The notes beneath the pieces were generated by a model. The model made no database searches, was not told where the DNA came from, and was given only the letters and a program-made list of their open reading frames with translations. This document shows positions 24,661-34,178 of a stretch of DNA of 64,000 bases, in pieces (positions within the stretch are counted from its first letter, which is position 1; each line of letters starts with the position of its first letter). The translations under genes and the position numbers were made by a program. Source of the DNA: Nocardia neocaledoniensis (GTDB taxonomy: Bacteria > Actinomycetota > Actinomycetes > Mycobacteriales > Mycobacteriaceae); assembly GCF_003182135.1 (NCBI RefSeq), contig NZ_QGTL01000003.1, forward strand, positions 620,001 to 684,000. Direction: 5' to 3'.

Positions 24661-26394
24661 ATGACCGTCGAACCCGCCGCCGCCGTCTCGCCCGATTACG
24701 CCGAGGCGCTCGCGGAGATCAGGGCCGTGCAGGCGGCCGCCTGGCCCGCCGCCGTACCGCGCGCGGTGACGTATCCGATCGACTCCATGGCGATCGTCGA
24801 CTATCTGCGGCACTGGGCGCGTGTGCGACCCGAGGTCACCGCCATCGCGTTCTATGGGCGCGACATCAGCTACGCCGAATACGACGAACTGTCCGACCGT
24901 GTCGCGGGCTGGCTGCTGGCCAACGGCGTCGAGCCGGGTGACCGGATCGGGGTGTTCCTCGGCAACTGTCCGCAGTTCCTGATCGCCATGCTCGGGATCC
25001 TGAAGGCCGGCGCGGTGCACGTGCCGATCAATCCGCTGTTCCGCGCGCACGAACTGCGCCACGAACTCGTCGACGCCGGCGTGACGGTCCTGCTCGCCCA
25101 GGCCGATCTGGCCCCGCTGGTCGCACAGGTGCGCGTCGAGACGCCGGTGCGGCTGGTCGCCGTCACCGCGCTCGCCGACATGTTCACCGCCGAGCCCGCC
25201 GTGCCGCCGCCCTTCGCCACCACACCCGTGCACACCGACTGGCACGAGATCGTCGAAAGTCCCCGCGCCCCAGCACGACCCGCCGATCCCGACGCCCTGG
25301 CCGCACTGAACTACACCGGCGGCACGACCGGAATGCCCAAGGGCTGCGAGCACACCCAGCGCCACATGGTCTACACCGCAGCCACCGCGAGCATCGCCAA
25401 CGGCTTCGCGCTGGACGGCCCACCGCGGGCGGTGCTGAACTTCCTGCCCGTGTTCTGGATCGCCGGCGAGGACTTCGGCATCCTGTTCCCACTGATCGGC
25501 GGCGGCACCGCGGTGCTGATGAACCGGTGGGACGCCGCGACCGCGCTGACCCTGCTGAGCCGCTACAAGGTCGCCTCGATGATCGGCATGATCGACAACT
25601 ACGTCGAGATGATGGAGCACCCCGCCTTCGACCCGGCCACGCTCGACGCGCTGGAGAACACCACCGGCGTCTCCTTCGTGGTGAAACTGAACGCCGAGAT
25701 CAGGGCCCGCTGGCGCGCGGCGGCAGGCACCACCCTGCGCGAGGCCAGCTACGGCATGACCGAGACGCACACCGCCGACACCTTCACCCTCGGCCTGCAG
25801 GACGACGACTACGACCTGCGCAGCGAGCCGGTGTTCTGTGGCCTGCCGGTGCCCGGCACCGACATCCTGATCGTCGACGAGCACGGCGCCCCGGTGCCGA
25901 TCGGCCAGGAGGGCCAGATCATCGTCCGCAGCCCCTCGATCCTGACCCGCTACTACGGCAAGCCCGAGGCCACCGCCGAGACGCTGCGCGAGGGCTGGCT
26001 GCACACCGGCGACGTGGGCAAGCTGAACGAGCGTGGCGCGCTGCACTATCTGGCTCGCAACAAGGAGATGATCAAGGTCAACGGCATGAGCGTCTTCCCG
26101 TCGGAGGTGGAGTCGCTGCTGACGTTGCACCCGGAGGTGCAGACGGTGGGCGTGGTCCCCGCGCCGGACGCGCGGCGCGGCCAGGTGCCCCTCGCCTTCG
26201 TGCAACTGCGGCCCGGATCAGCCGTCACCGCGGGTGAACTGCGGGACTGGGCCGGGCAGAACATGGCCGGCTACAAGGTGCCGCTGGTCGAGATCCTGGA
26301 CGCGATGCCGATGACGGCGACCGGCAAGATCCGCAAGGGTGAGCTGTTCACCCTCGCCGAGCACATCACCACCACCAGCGAGGACGCCAAGTGA
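24661..26394 (+). CDS. Acyl-CoA synthetase (AMP-forming)
   Basis: 577 residues from ATG 24661, with GGAACGG upstream. ANL superfamily: P-loop TGGTTGMPKG, ASYGMTET motif A5, WLHTGDVG, and the C-terminal catalytic Lys in TATGKIRKG. It activates a carboxylic acid as the CoA thioester with ATP. The substrate is not set by motif; HMVYTAATASIANGF and NFLPVFWIAGEDFG resemble medium-chain or crotonobetaine-type ligases. It overlaps the next gene, the acyl-CoA carboxylase, by four bases (GTGA), which suggests its product is the direct carboxylase substrate. Confidence 0.9.
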   Translation: MTVEPAAAVSPDYAEALAEIRAVQAAAWPAAVPRAVTYPIDSMAIVDYLRHWARVRPEVTAIAFYGRDISYAEYDELSDRVAGWLLANGVEPGDRIGVFLGNCPQFLIAMLGILKAGAVHVPINPLFRAHELRHELVDAGVTVLLAQADLAPLVAQVRVETPVRLVAVTALADMFTAEPAVPPPFATTPVHTDWHEIVESPRAPARPADPDALAALNYTGGTTGMPKGCEHTQRHMVYTAATASIANGFALDGPPRAVLNFLPVFWIAGEDFGILFPLIGGGTAVLMNRWDAATALTLLSRYKVASMIGMIDNYVEMMEHPAFDPATLDALENTTGVSFVVKLNAEIRARWRAAAGTTLREASYGMTETHTADTFTLGLQDDDYDLRSEPVFCGLPVPGTDILIVDEHGAPVPIGQEGQIIVRSPSILTRYYGKPEATAETLREGWLHTGDVGKLNERGALHYLARNKEMIKVNGMSVFPSEVESLLTLHPEVQTVGVVPAPDARRGQVPLAFVQLRPGSAVTAGELRDWAGQNMAGYKVPLVEILDAMPMTATGKIRKGELFTLAEHITTTSEDAK

Positions 26395-29300
26395 GACTGC
26401 TGATCGCCAACCGCGGCGAGATCGCCCTGCGGATCATCCGCACCGCCGCCGAACTCGGCGTCGAGACGGTGGCCGTCTACGCCGAGGACGACGCCGACAA
26501 CCCGAACGTGCACGCCGCCGACACGGCGATCGCCCTGCCCGGCACCGGCGCCGCCGCCTATCTCGACCAGGCCGCCATCCTGGCCGCCGTCAAGGAATCC
26601 GGCGCCGATCATCTCCACCCCGGCTACGGATTCCTCAGCGAGAACGCGGAATTCGCGCGCGCGTGCGCCGCGGCGGACTGCACCTTCCTCGGCCCCGACC
26701 CCGCCGTCCTCGACCTGTTCGGCGACAAGTCCTCGGCGCGGCGGGCCGCGGCTGCCGCGGACGTGCCGGTGCTGCCCGCGACCGAGGGCCCCACCGAACT
26801 GGCGCGGGTGCGCGCCTTCTTCGAGGAGCAGTCCGGCGCGATCATGATCAAGGCGCTGGCCGGTGGCGGCGGGCGCGGCATGCGGGTGGTGCGCGCCGCC
26901 GAGGAACTCGACGACGCCTACCGTCAGTGCGCCGCCGAGGCCCAGCTCGGCTTCGGCGATCCGGCGGTCTTCGCCGAGGCGCTGCTCGAGCGGGCGCGGC
27001 ACATCGAGGTCCAGATCGTCGCCGCGGGCGGCGCCGCGCTCGCGCTGGGCGATCGGGACTGCAGCGTGCAGCGCAGACATCAGAAACTGCTCGAGATCGC
27101 TCCCGCCCAGGGTCTTTCGGAAGCGCTGCGCCGGAACCTGCACACCGCGGCGGCCTGGCTGTGCGCGCGGGTGGGCTATCGCGGACTGGCGACCGTCGAA
27201 TTCCTCGTATCCGGAGCGGAATTCGTGTTCCTGGAGGTGAATCCCCGTATCCAGGTGGAGCACACGGTGACCGAGGAGGTGACCGGGGTCGACCTGGTCG
27301 CCGTCCAGCTCGCCATCGCCGGGGGCGCGGCGCTCGACGAGCTGGACCTGCCCGCCGGAATCGTCTCCGACGGAACAACGACCACCGGAGACCCCGCCGC
27401 CGCCGACGGCATCGCGATCCAGGCGCGCGTGAACATGGAGACCATGGCGGCCGACGGTTCCGCCGTCCCCACCGCGGGCACCCTGACGGCCTTCGCGCCG
27501 CCGACCGGCCCCGGCGTCCGCGTCGACACCTTCGCCCGCCCCGGACTCACCCCGAGCCCCCGCTACGACTCGCTGCTGGCCAAGGTGATCACCCGCACCC
27601 GCGGCCGGTCGTTCCCGGCCGCCGCACGCAAGACCGCGACGGCCCTGGCGGAATTCACCGTCACCGGGCTCGGCACGAACATCGGCTTCCTGCGGGAGAT
27701 CCTGTCCGACAGCGAGTTCCAGTCGGGTGTCGCGACCACCGGGTTCCTCGCGGAGCGGGTCACCGAGTTCGTCGTGCCACAGGCCGAAGCCGCCGCCGCC
27801 CCGGTCGAGTTGTATCCGGGCCAGGAGGCCGTGCGCGCCCAGCTGGCGGGCACCGTGGTCGAGGTCGCGGCCGAGGGCGCCGAGGTCGGCGCGGGCGGGC
27901 AGCTCGCGGTGCTCGAGGCGATGAAGATGCAGCACGTCGTCGCCGCGCCGCGTGCCGCCCGCGCCGTGCGGGTACTGGTGCGGCCGGGTCAGGTCGTCGC
28001 GCCCGGCGACCCGCTGGTGATCGTGAGCCACACCGGCGCCGGGGACGACGGGAGCGCGGGGCCGGTTCTCGATCCGGACCAGCCGCGCGCCGATGTCGAG
28101 GAGATCCGTGCCCGTCATCGCGTCACCCTGGACGAGGCCCGCCCCGAGGCTGTCGCGAAGCGGCATCGGCTCGGGCGCCGCACGGCCAGGGAGAACATCG
28201 CCGACCTCGTCGACCCCGGCAGCTTCGTCGAGTACGGCGCGCTCGCCGTCGCCGCGCAGCGCAGCAGGCGCAGCGAGGACGACCTGATCGCCAACACCCC
28301 CGCCGACGGCCTGGTCACCGGGCTGGCCACGATCGGCGCCGAGCGCTTCGCCAAGGCCGAGGCCGTGGTGATCTCCTACGACTACACCGTGCTCGCCGGC
28401 ACCCAGGGCAAGGTCAACCACGCCAAGACCGACCGTGCCTTCGAACTCGCCGCGCGCAAGCGGGTCCCGGTCGTGCTGTTCGCCGAGGGCGGCGGCGGTA
28501 GGCCGGGCGACACCGACTGGACCGGAATGGGCCTGGACGTGACCACCTTCCGCGCGCTCGGCGCCCTGCGTGGACAGGTGCCGCTGGTGTCGATCGTGTC
28601 GGGCCGCTGCTTCGCCGGGAACGCGGCGCTGGCCGGCGTCTGCGACGTCATCATCGCGACCCCCGACGCCAATATCGGAATGGGCGGTCCGGCGATGATC
28701 GAGGGCGGCGGCCTCGGCGCCTACCAGCCCGAGGACATCGGCCCGATCGAGGTGCAGCGGCGCAACGGCGTGGTCGACCTGGTGGCCCGCGACGAGGCGC
28801 ACGCGGTCGCGCTGGCCAAGCGGTACCTGAGCTACTTCCAGGGTCCGGTCACCGACTTCGAGGCGCCGGACCCGCGCCTGGCCAGGCACGTGGTGCCGGA
28901 GAACCGGTTGCGCGCCTACGACATCCACCGCGCGATCGAGGCGATCGCCGACGTCGGCTCGGTGCTCGAACTGCGCGCCGACCACGGCGTCGGGATCGTC
29001 ACCGCACTGGTGCGGGTGCACGGTCAGCCGTTCGGGATGGTCGCCAACAGCAGTCATCACCTCGGCGGTGCCATCGACGCCGAGGCCGCGGACAAGCTGG
29101 GCGAATTCCTCACGCTGTGCCAGTCGTTCGGGCTGCCCGTCGTCTCGCTGTGTGACACACCGGGATTCATGGTCGGGCCGGAGGCGGAGAAGACCGCGAC
29201 CGTGCGCCGGTTCAGCAGGTTGTTCGCACTGGGCGCCCAGCTGACGGTGCCGTTCGGGATGGTCATCCTGCGCAAGGGCTACGGACTCGGCGCGATGGCC

Positions 29301-29573
29301 ATGGCGGCGGGCCACTTCCACGCGCCGAACTTCACCGTCGCCTGGCCCACCGGCGAGATCGGGCCGATGGGCCTCGAGGGCGCGGTGCGGCTCGGTTTCA
29401 GCAAGGAACTGGCCGCCGTGGCCGATCCGGACGAGCGCGAGACGCTGTTCCAGCAGCTGCTGGCGCTGGCCTATCAACAGGGCAAGGGCCTGACCGCCGC
29501 GACCGGATTCGAGCTCGACGACGTGATCGACCCGGCCGACACCCGCGCCTGGATCGCCACCCTGCTCCCCTGA
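26391..29573 (+). CDS. Single-chain acyl-CoA carboxylase (biotin carboxylase - BCCP - carboxyltransferase)
   Basis: 1060 residues, GTG start overlapping the previous stop. One chain holds all parts of a biotin-dependent carboxylase. Biotin carboxylase, about 1-450, has IANRGEIALRI, KALAGGGGRGMR (ATP) and EVNPRIQVEHTVTE. The biotinyl domain has EAMKMQ with Lys512 as the biotin site. Carboxyltransferase, about 560-1060, has GRRTARENIADLVDPGSF and GGGGRPGDTD, then the GFMVGPEAE and KGYGLGAMAMA segments of the second half. This is the layout of the single-polypeptide long-chain acyl-CoA carboxylase known from Mycobacterium avium paratuberculosis. Here it probably carboxylates the acyl-CoA made by the coupled synthetase; its chain-length preference is unknown. 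Confidence 0.93.
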   Translation: MRLLIANRGEIALRIIRTAAELGVETVAVYAEDDADNPNVHAADTAIALPGTGAAAYLDQAAILAAVKESGADHLHPGYGFLSENAEFARACAAADCTFLGPDPAVLDLFGDKSSARRAAAAADVPVLPATEGPTELARVRAFFEEQSGAIMIKALAGGGGRGMRVVRAAEELDDAYRQCAAEAQLGFGDPAVFAEALLERARHIEVQIVAAGGAALALGDRDCSVQRRHQKLLEIAPAQGLSEALRRNLHTAAAWLCARVGYRGLATVEFLVSGAEFVFLEVNPRIQVEHTVTEEVTGVDLVAVQLAIAGGAALDELDLPAGIVSDGTTTTGDPAAADGIAIQARVNMETMAADGSAVPTAGTLTAFAPPTGPGVRVDTFARPGLTPSPRYDSLLAKVITRTRGRSFPAAARKTATALAEFTVTGLGTNIGFLREILSDSEFQSGVATTGFLAERVTEFVVPQAEAAAAPVELYPGQEAVRAQLAGTVVEVAAEGAEVGAGGQLAVLEAMKMQHVVAAPRAARAVRVLVRPGQVVAPGDPLVIVSHTGAGDDGSAGPVLDPDQPRADVEEIRARHRVTLDEARPEAVAKRHRLGRRTARENIADLVDPGSFVEYGALAVAAQRSRRSEDDLIANTPADGLVTGLATIGAERFAKAEAVVISYDYTVLAGTQGKVNHAKTDRAFELAARKRVPVVLFAEGGGGRPGDTDWTGMGLDVTTFRALGALRGQVPLVSIVSGRCFAGNAALAGVCDVIIATPDANIGMGGPAMIEGGGLGAYQPEDIGPIEVQRRNGVVDLVARDEAHAVALAKRYLSYFQGPVTDFEAPDPRLARHVVPENRLRAYDIHRAIEAIADVGSVLELRADHGVGIVTALVRVHGQPFGMVANSSHHLGGAIDAEAADKLGEFLTLCQSFGLPVVSLCDTPGFMVGPEAEKTATVRRFSRLFALGAQLTVPFGMVILRKGYGLGAMAMAAGHFHAPNFTVAWPTGEIGPMGLEGAVRLGFSKELAAVADPDERETLFQQLLALAYQQGKGLTAATGFELDDVIDPADTRAWIATLLP

Positions 29574-29646
29574 TCACGGCGGCCCCCGCCCAGCTCGGCA
29601 CCCGTTTTCGCCGAGTTCCAGCGGGGGCGCGCCGGCTCTCCTAAGC

Positions 29647-29664
29647 TAAGCAAGCGCTCGCTAA
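29647..29664. promoter_or_regulatory. TetR-type dyad centred on AGCGCT
   Basis: TAAGCAAGCGCTCGCTAA, an 18-bp inverted repeat with two mismatched pairs around AGCGCT. This AGC-AGCGCT-GCT pattern is common for TetR regulators of fatty-acid and terpenoid breakdown. It may be the site of the second TetR protein (34179). Confidence 0.55.
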
Positions 29665-29667
29665 TTT

Positions 29668-29685
29668 GAAGTTGACGTCAACTTC
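29668..29685. promoter_or_regulatory. Perfect palindromic operator upstream of the transporter operon
   Basis: GAAGTTGACGTCAACTTC, an 18-bp perfect palindrome sharing the core GTTGACGTCAAC with the operator of the TetR gene at 24006. TATTAT at 29686-29691 immediately follows and is a likely -10, so binding should block the promoter of the operon beginning at 29722. Confidence 0.75.
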
Positions 29686-29721
29686 TATTATGTTCACCCG
29701 CGGATCCATCGAGGAGTAACG

Positions 29722-31122
29722 ATGATCGACCCCGAACAGCGGCCCGGCTCCAACACACTGACCGGCTCCTCGGTGCCCCTACCGAGCGCGAGCGAACGCA
29801 AACGCGCCCATCGCAAGCTCTTGGCCGCCGGTCTGGTCGGCAGCTCCATCGAGTGGTACGACTTCTTCCTCTACGGCACGGCCGCGGCGCTGGTCTTCCC
29901 GCACGTGTTCTTCCCGGACGCCTCCGCGCTCATGGGCACGCTGCTCTCGTTCAGCACCTTCTGGGCGGGGTTCGTGGCCAGGCCGATCGGCGGTGTGCTG
30001 GCCGGGCACTTCGGTGACCGGTACGGCCGCAAGCCCGTGGTCGTCGCCTGCCTGCTCGGCATGGGCGTGGCCACCTTCCTGATCGGCTGCCTGCCCAGCA
30101 CCGGCACCATCGGCGTGCTCGCCCCCATCCTGCTGGTCACGCTGCGCTTCGTGCAGGGCGTCGCCTGCGGCGGACAGTGGGGCGGAATCGTATTGCTGCT
30201 CACCGAATCCGCGGGCCCGAAGAAACGCGGCTTCGCAGGCACCTTCGGGCAGATGGGCGTGCCGCTGGGCCTGATCCTGGGCAATCTCGTCTTCCTCGGC
30301 GCCACCGCCGCGCTGTCGACCGACGCGTTCCTGAGTTGGGGCTGGCGGGTGCCGTTCCTGGCCAGCGCGCTGCTGTTCCCGGTGGTCCTCTACATCCACA
30401 CCAGGGTCGAGGACTCCCCCGAGTTCAAGGAATTGCAGGCCGAGGCCGCGTCGAAGAAGGAACCCGCCGTGGCCCAGGCGCCGCTGGCCGAGGCCGTCAA
30501 GGGACACTGGCGCACCATCCTGCTCGGCTGCGGGCTGCTCGCGGCGACCAATTCGCTGTTCTACGTGAGCATCGCCGGTCTGCTCAGCTACGGCACCGCC
30601 GAACTCGGCATGAATCGCAATGCGCTGCTGGCGATCTCGCTGCTGTGCTCAGCCCTGCTGACCGGGGTGATCCTGTGGGCGGGCGCGGCCTCGGACCGGA
30701 TCGGGCGGCGCCCGTTGATCCTGGTCGGCGGAATCGGCATGGCGCTGTGGGCGTTCCCGTTCTTCGGTCTGGTCAACACCGCCAGCGTGTACGCGGTGTT
30801 CCTCGCGGTCGGGGTGGGTTCGGCGCTGCAGGCGCTCACCTACGGCCCGCTCGCCGCGTTCATGGGTGAGCTGTTCGAACCGCGGGTGCGCTACTCGGGC
30901 GCGTCACTGGCCTACCAGCTGGCGGCGATCACCATCAGCGGCGGCGCGCCCTTCCTGATGACCGCGATCATCGCGAACACCGGCTCCACCACCGGTGTCT
31001 CGGTGTTCCTGCTCGCCATGGCGCTGATCACCGTCGCCAGCGCGTGGCTGCTGCGCGAGACCAATCCGGCCGAGGTGCGCGACGATCCCGCCGCCGTGCC
31101 CGGTGTCCACCTGTACCAGTGA
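29722..31122 (+). CDS. MHS-family metabolite:proton symporter
   Basis: 466 residues with 12 membrane segments. It belongs to the metabolite:H+ symporter branch of the major facilitator superfamily: GSSIEWYDFFLYGTAA in helix 1, RPIGGVLAGHFGDRYGRKP in loop 2-3, and DRIGRRP in loop 8-9. Such proteins (ShiA, KgtP, ProP relatives) import organic acids or compatible solutes. It heads the second operon of the catabolic cluster, so it probably imports the acid that the synthetase at 24661 activates. The promoter carries two operators (29647, 29668). Confidence 0.92.
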   Translation: MIDPEQRPGSNTLTGSSVPLPSASERKRAHRKLLAAGLVGSSIEWYDFFLYGTAAALVFPHVFFPDASALMGTLLSFSTFWAGFVARPIGGVLAGHFGDRYGRKPVVVACLLGMGVATFLIGCLPSTGTIGVLAPILLVTLRFVQGVACGGQWGGIVLLLTESAGPKKRGFAGTFGQMGVPLGLILGNLVFLGATAALSTDAFLSWGWRVPFLASALLFPVVLYIHTRVEDSPEFKELQAEAASKKEPAVAQAPLAEAVKGHWRTILLGCGLLAATNSLFYVSIAGLLSYGTAELGMNRNALLAISLLCSALLTGVILWAGAASDRIGRRPLILVGGIGMALWAFPFFGLVNTASVYAVFLAVGVGSALQALTYGPLAAFMGELFEPRVRYSGASLAYQLAAITISGGAPFLMTAIIANTGSTTGVSVFLLAMALITVASAWLLRETNPAEVRDDPAAVPGVHLYQ

Positions 31123-31132
31123 GGAAGACCTA

Positions 31133-31954
31133 GTGCGAGTAGCTGACAAAGTAGCCGTCGTGACCGGCGGCGGCGCGGGCATCGGGGCCGCCGTGGCCAC
31201 CGCCCTCGCCGCGGCGGGCGCCCGGGTCGTGGTCGCCGACCTCGACGAAGTGGCCGCGCTGGCCGTCTCGGCGCGGATCAACGGCGAGTACCCCGGCACC
31301 ACCGTCGGTGTCGGCGCCGATGCCGCCGACACGGCCGCGATCCGCGAGCTGATCGCGGTGGCCGAGCGCGAATTCGGTCCGGTCGACCTGTATTTCGCCA
31401 ACGCGGGCATCAGCGGTGCCGCCGGCCTCGATGCCACCGAGGACGACTGGGACCTCTCGCTCGCGGTGAACCTGCGCGCCCACATCAGGGCCGCCCAGCT
31501 GCTCGTGCCCGGGTGGGTCGAGCGCGGCGAGGGCTACTTCGTCAGCACCGCCTCGGCGGCCGGGCTGCTCACTCAGATCGGCTCGGCCACCTACTCGGTG
31601 ACCAAGCACGCCGCGGTCGGCTTCGCCGAATGGCTGAACATCACCTATGGCGACCAGGGCGTGCGCGTGAGCTGCCTGTGCCCGATGGGCGTGAACACGA
31701 AACTGCTGTACGCGGGCCGGGATTCGGGCGAAGCGCTCGGCGCCGCCGCCACCAGGGCGGTCGTCTCGGCGGGCGAGGTGCTCGAGCCCGCCGAGGTGGC
31801 CGAGATCGTGCTGGCCGCCGTCGACGCCGAACAGTTCCTGATCCTGCCGCACCCCCAGGTGCTCGAGATGTACCGCAACAAGGGCTCCGACTACGACCGC
31901 TGGCTGCGCGGCATGCGCCGCTACCAGTCGGCGCTGCTGGCCGAGACCCACTGA
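31133..31954 (+). CDS. Short-chain dehydrogenase/reductase
   Basis: 273 residues. The GTG at 31133 is preferred because GAGGAAGA lies just before it; an upstream in-frame start would overlap the transporter gene. Classical [17 protein letters not shown] cofactor motif, [17 protein letters not shown] catalytic Ser region, and YSVTKHA active site (Tyr and Lys). It probably oxidises or reduces a hydroxyacyl or keto intermediate of the acid pathway. Ten bases separate it from the transporter and 16 from the acyl-CoA dehydrogenase. Confidence 0.9.
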   Translation: MRVADKVAVVTGGGAGIGAAVATALAAAGARVVVADLDEVAALAVSARINGEYPGTTVGVGADAADTAAIRELIAVAEREFGPVDLYFANAGISGAAGLDATEDDWDLSLAVNLRAHIRAAQLLVPGWVERGEGYFVSTASAAGLLTQIGSATYSVTKHAAVGFAEWLNITYGDQGVRVSCLCPMGVNTKLLYAGRDSGEALGAAATRAVVSAGEVLEPAEVAEIVLAAVDAEQFLILPHPQVLEMYRNKGSDYDRWLRGMRRYQSALLAETH

Positions 31955-31970
31955 GCGAGAGAGGAACACG

Positions 31971-33182
31971 ATGTTCGACCTCACCGATCGTGCCAAGAGG
32001 TACCAGGAAGACCTGCTCGACTTCATGGACACCCACGTCTACCCGGCCGAGCCCGTCTACGAGGAGCAGATGCGCGCCTCCGGCGACCCACACTTCCAGC
32101 CACCGGTGCTCGAGGACCTCAAGACCGAGGCCAAGCGGCGCGGGCTGTGGAACCTCTTCCACCCGCATCCGGGCCGCGGCCCCGGCCTGACCAACCTCGA
32201 GTACGCGCCGCTGGCCGAGATCATGGGCCGCAGCCATCTCGCGCCGGAGGCCTGCAACTGCAACGCCCCCGACACCGGGAACATGGAGGTGCTGGAACTG
32301 TTCGGCACCGAGGAGCACAAAGAGAAGTACCTGAAGCCGCTGCTCGAGGGCACCATGGCCTCGGCCTTCGCGATGACCGAGCCGCGGGTGGCCAGCTCCG
32401 ACGCCACCAACATCGAGCTCTCGATGGTGCGCGACGGTGACTCCTACGTGCTCAACGGTCGTAAGTGGTTCGCCACGAACGCTTTGCACAAGAACTGCCG
32501 GGTGCTCATCGTGATGGGCAAGACCGATCCGACCGCCGCGCCGCACCGGCAGCAGACCATGATGGTCGTCCCGATCGACGCGCCGGGCATCACGCTGCTG
32601 CGTGGGCTCCCGGTGTTCGGCTACCAGGATCGCGACGGGCACGCCGAGATCGACTTCACCGATGTGCGGGTTCCGGTCACCGACGTGCTGAAGGGCGAGG
32701 GTGAGGGGTTCGCCATCAGCCAGGCCCGGCTCGGTCCCGGCCGCATCCATCACTGCATGCGCACCATCGGCATGGCCGAACGCGCGCTGGAACTGATGTG
32801 CAAGCGCGCGCAGGAGCGGGTGACCTTCGGCAGGGCGATCGCCGACAACGCCAATATCCAGGACTGGATCGCCGAGGCGCGCATCGAGATCGAGATGATC
32901 CGGCTGCTCACGCTGAAAGCGGCCCACCTGATGGACACCGTCGGCAACAAGGCCGCGCGCACCGAGATCGCCGCGATCAAGGTGGCCGCGCCGAACATCG
33001 CGCTGAAGATCGTCGACCGGGCGATCCAGGTGCACGGCGGTGCGGGCGTCACCGACGACTTCCCGCTCGCCGCGGCCTGGGCGCACCTGCGCACCCTGCG
33101 CCTGGCCGACGGGCCCGACGAGGTGCACAAGCGCGCCATCGCCCGCCAGGAACTGCGCAAATACACGAAGAAGGAGATCTGA
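31971..33182 (+). CDS. Acyl-CoA dehydrogenase (FadE-type)
   Basis: 403 residues. FAD-dependent acyl-CoA dehydrogenase: N-terminal helical domain, then [16 protein letters not shown] (FAD/substrate binding), [26 protein letters not shown] and [16 protein letters not shown] near the C-terminus. The latter segments, and the long [19 protein letters not shown] start, resemble the ACAD10/11-like bacterial group that often acts on branched or 4-hydroxy acyl-CoAs. It introduces the alpha-beta double bond in breakdown. Its stop overlaps the start of the next gene (ATGA-type coupling). Confidence 0.92.
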   Translation: MFDLTDRAKRYQEDLLDFMDTHVYPAEPVYEEQMRASGDPHFQPPVLEDLKTEAKRRGLWNLFHPHPGRGPGLTNLEYAPLAEIMGRSHLAPEACNCNAPDTGNMEVLELFGTEEHKEKYLKPLLEGTMASAFAMTEPRVASSDATNIELSMVRDGDSYVLNGRKWFATNALHKNCRVLIVMGKTDPTAAPHRQQTMMVVPIDAPGITLLRGLPVFGYQDRDGHAEIDFTDVRVPVTDVLKGEGEGFAISQARLGPGRIHHCMRTIGMAERALELMCKRAQERVTFGRAIADNANIQDWIAEARIEIEMIRLLTLKAAHLMDTVGNKAARTEIAAIKVAAPNIALKIVDRAIQVHGGAGVTDDFPLAAAWAHLRTLRLADGPDEVHKRAIARQELRKYTKKEI

Positions 33183-34171
33183 TGAAGGCCTGGCAGGTCG
33201 CCGAGCTCGGCGAACCACGCGACGTGCTCCAGCTCACCGAGGTCGACGATCCGGTGGCCGGGCCGGGGCAGGTGCTGGTCGGCGTGCTCGCCGCGCCCGG
33301 CAACTTCCCCGACGTGCTGCTGTGTCGTGGGCAGTATCAGATCAAGCCACCGCTGCCGTTCACGCCCGGCGTGGAACTGTGCGGTGAGGTGCTCGCGGTC
33401 GGCGCGGGCGTCGACCGGTTCGCCCCGGGCGACCGGATCGTCGGCACCGCGAACCTGCCCGGCGGTGGTTTCGCCGAACTGGCCGTCCTCGACGCGGAGA
33501 ACGCCTTCCCCGCACCGGCATCCCTCGACGACGCCGAAGCGGCCGCGCTGGTGATCGGCTATCAGACGAGCTGGTTCGCGCTGCACCGGCGCACCCGGCT
33601 GCTGCCGGGCGAGACGCTGCTCGTGCACGCGGCGGCGGGCGGCGTCGGCAGCACCGCCGTGCAGCTGGGCAAGGCCGCGGGCGCCAAGGTGATCGGCGTC
33701 GTCGGCGGTGCGGCGAAGGCCGACTACTGCCGCGCGCTCGGCGCCGACCTCGTGATCGATCGGCACACCGAGGATTTCGTGCCGATCGTGAAGGAGTTCA
33801 CCGGCGGCCGCGGCGCCGACGTGATCTACGACCCGGTCGGCGGCGACGCCTACGCCAAGTCGACCAAGTGCGTCGCCTTCGAGGGCCGCATCCTGGTGAT
33901 CGGCTTCGCCGGCGGCACCATCCCGCAGCCCGCGCTCAATCACGCGCTGATCAAGAACTATTCGATCATCGGTCTGCACTGGGGCCTGTACAAGCAGTAC
34001 GACCAGCGGGCCATCCACGACTGCCACGCCGAGCTGACCCGGCTCGCCGACGAAGGGCTGGTGAAACCGCTCATCAGCGAACGGCTTTCGCTCGCCGATG
34101 TGCCCGACGGCCTCGGCAGGCTCGGCGACGGGGAGACCGTCGGCAGGATCGTGTTCCAGCCCGGGATATAA
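33182..34171 (+). CDS. NADPH:quinone oxidoreductase family (MDR) protein
   Basis: 329 residues. Zinc-free medium-chain dehydrogenase/reductase: PFTPGVELCGEVLAVGAGV, the HAAAGGVGSTAVQLGKAAGAKVI cofactor segment, and YDPVGGDAY. No zinc-ligand Cys cluster is seen. These enzymes reduce quinones or enoyl compounds with NADPH. Coupled by overlap to the acyl-CoA dehydrogenase, it may reduce an unsaturated acyl intermediate or act as redox partner. Reaction not determinable from sequence. Confidence 0.88.
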   Translation: MKAWQVAELGEPRDVLQLTEVDDPVAGPGQVLVGVLAAPGNFPDVLLCRGQYQIKPPLPFTPGVELCGEVLAVGAGVDRFAPGDRIVGTANLPGGGFAELAVLDAENAFPAPASLDDAEAAALVIGYQTSWFALHRRTRLLPGETLLVHAAAGGVGSTAVQLGKAAGAKVIGVVGGAAKADYCRALGADLVIDRHTEDFVPIVKEFTGGRGADVIYDPVGGDAYAKSTKCVAFEGRILVIGFAGGTIPQPALNHALIKNYSIIGLHWGLYKQYDQRAIHDCHAELTRLADEGLVKPLISERLSLADVPDGLGRLGDGETVGRIVFQPGI

Positions 34172-34178
34172 ATACTGC

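Noticed and set aside
26271..29477. 1068-codon open frame opposite the acyl-CoA carboxylase
   Set aside because: Antisense shadow; the carboxylase has complete BC, BCCP and CT motifs.
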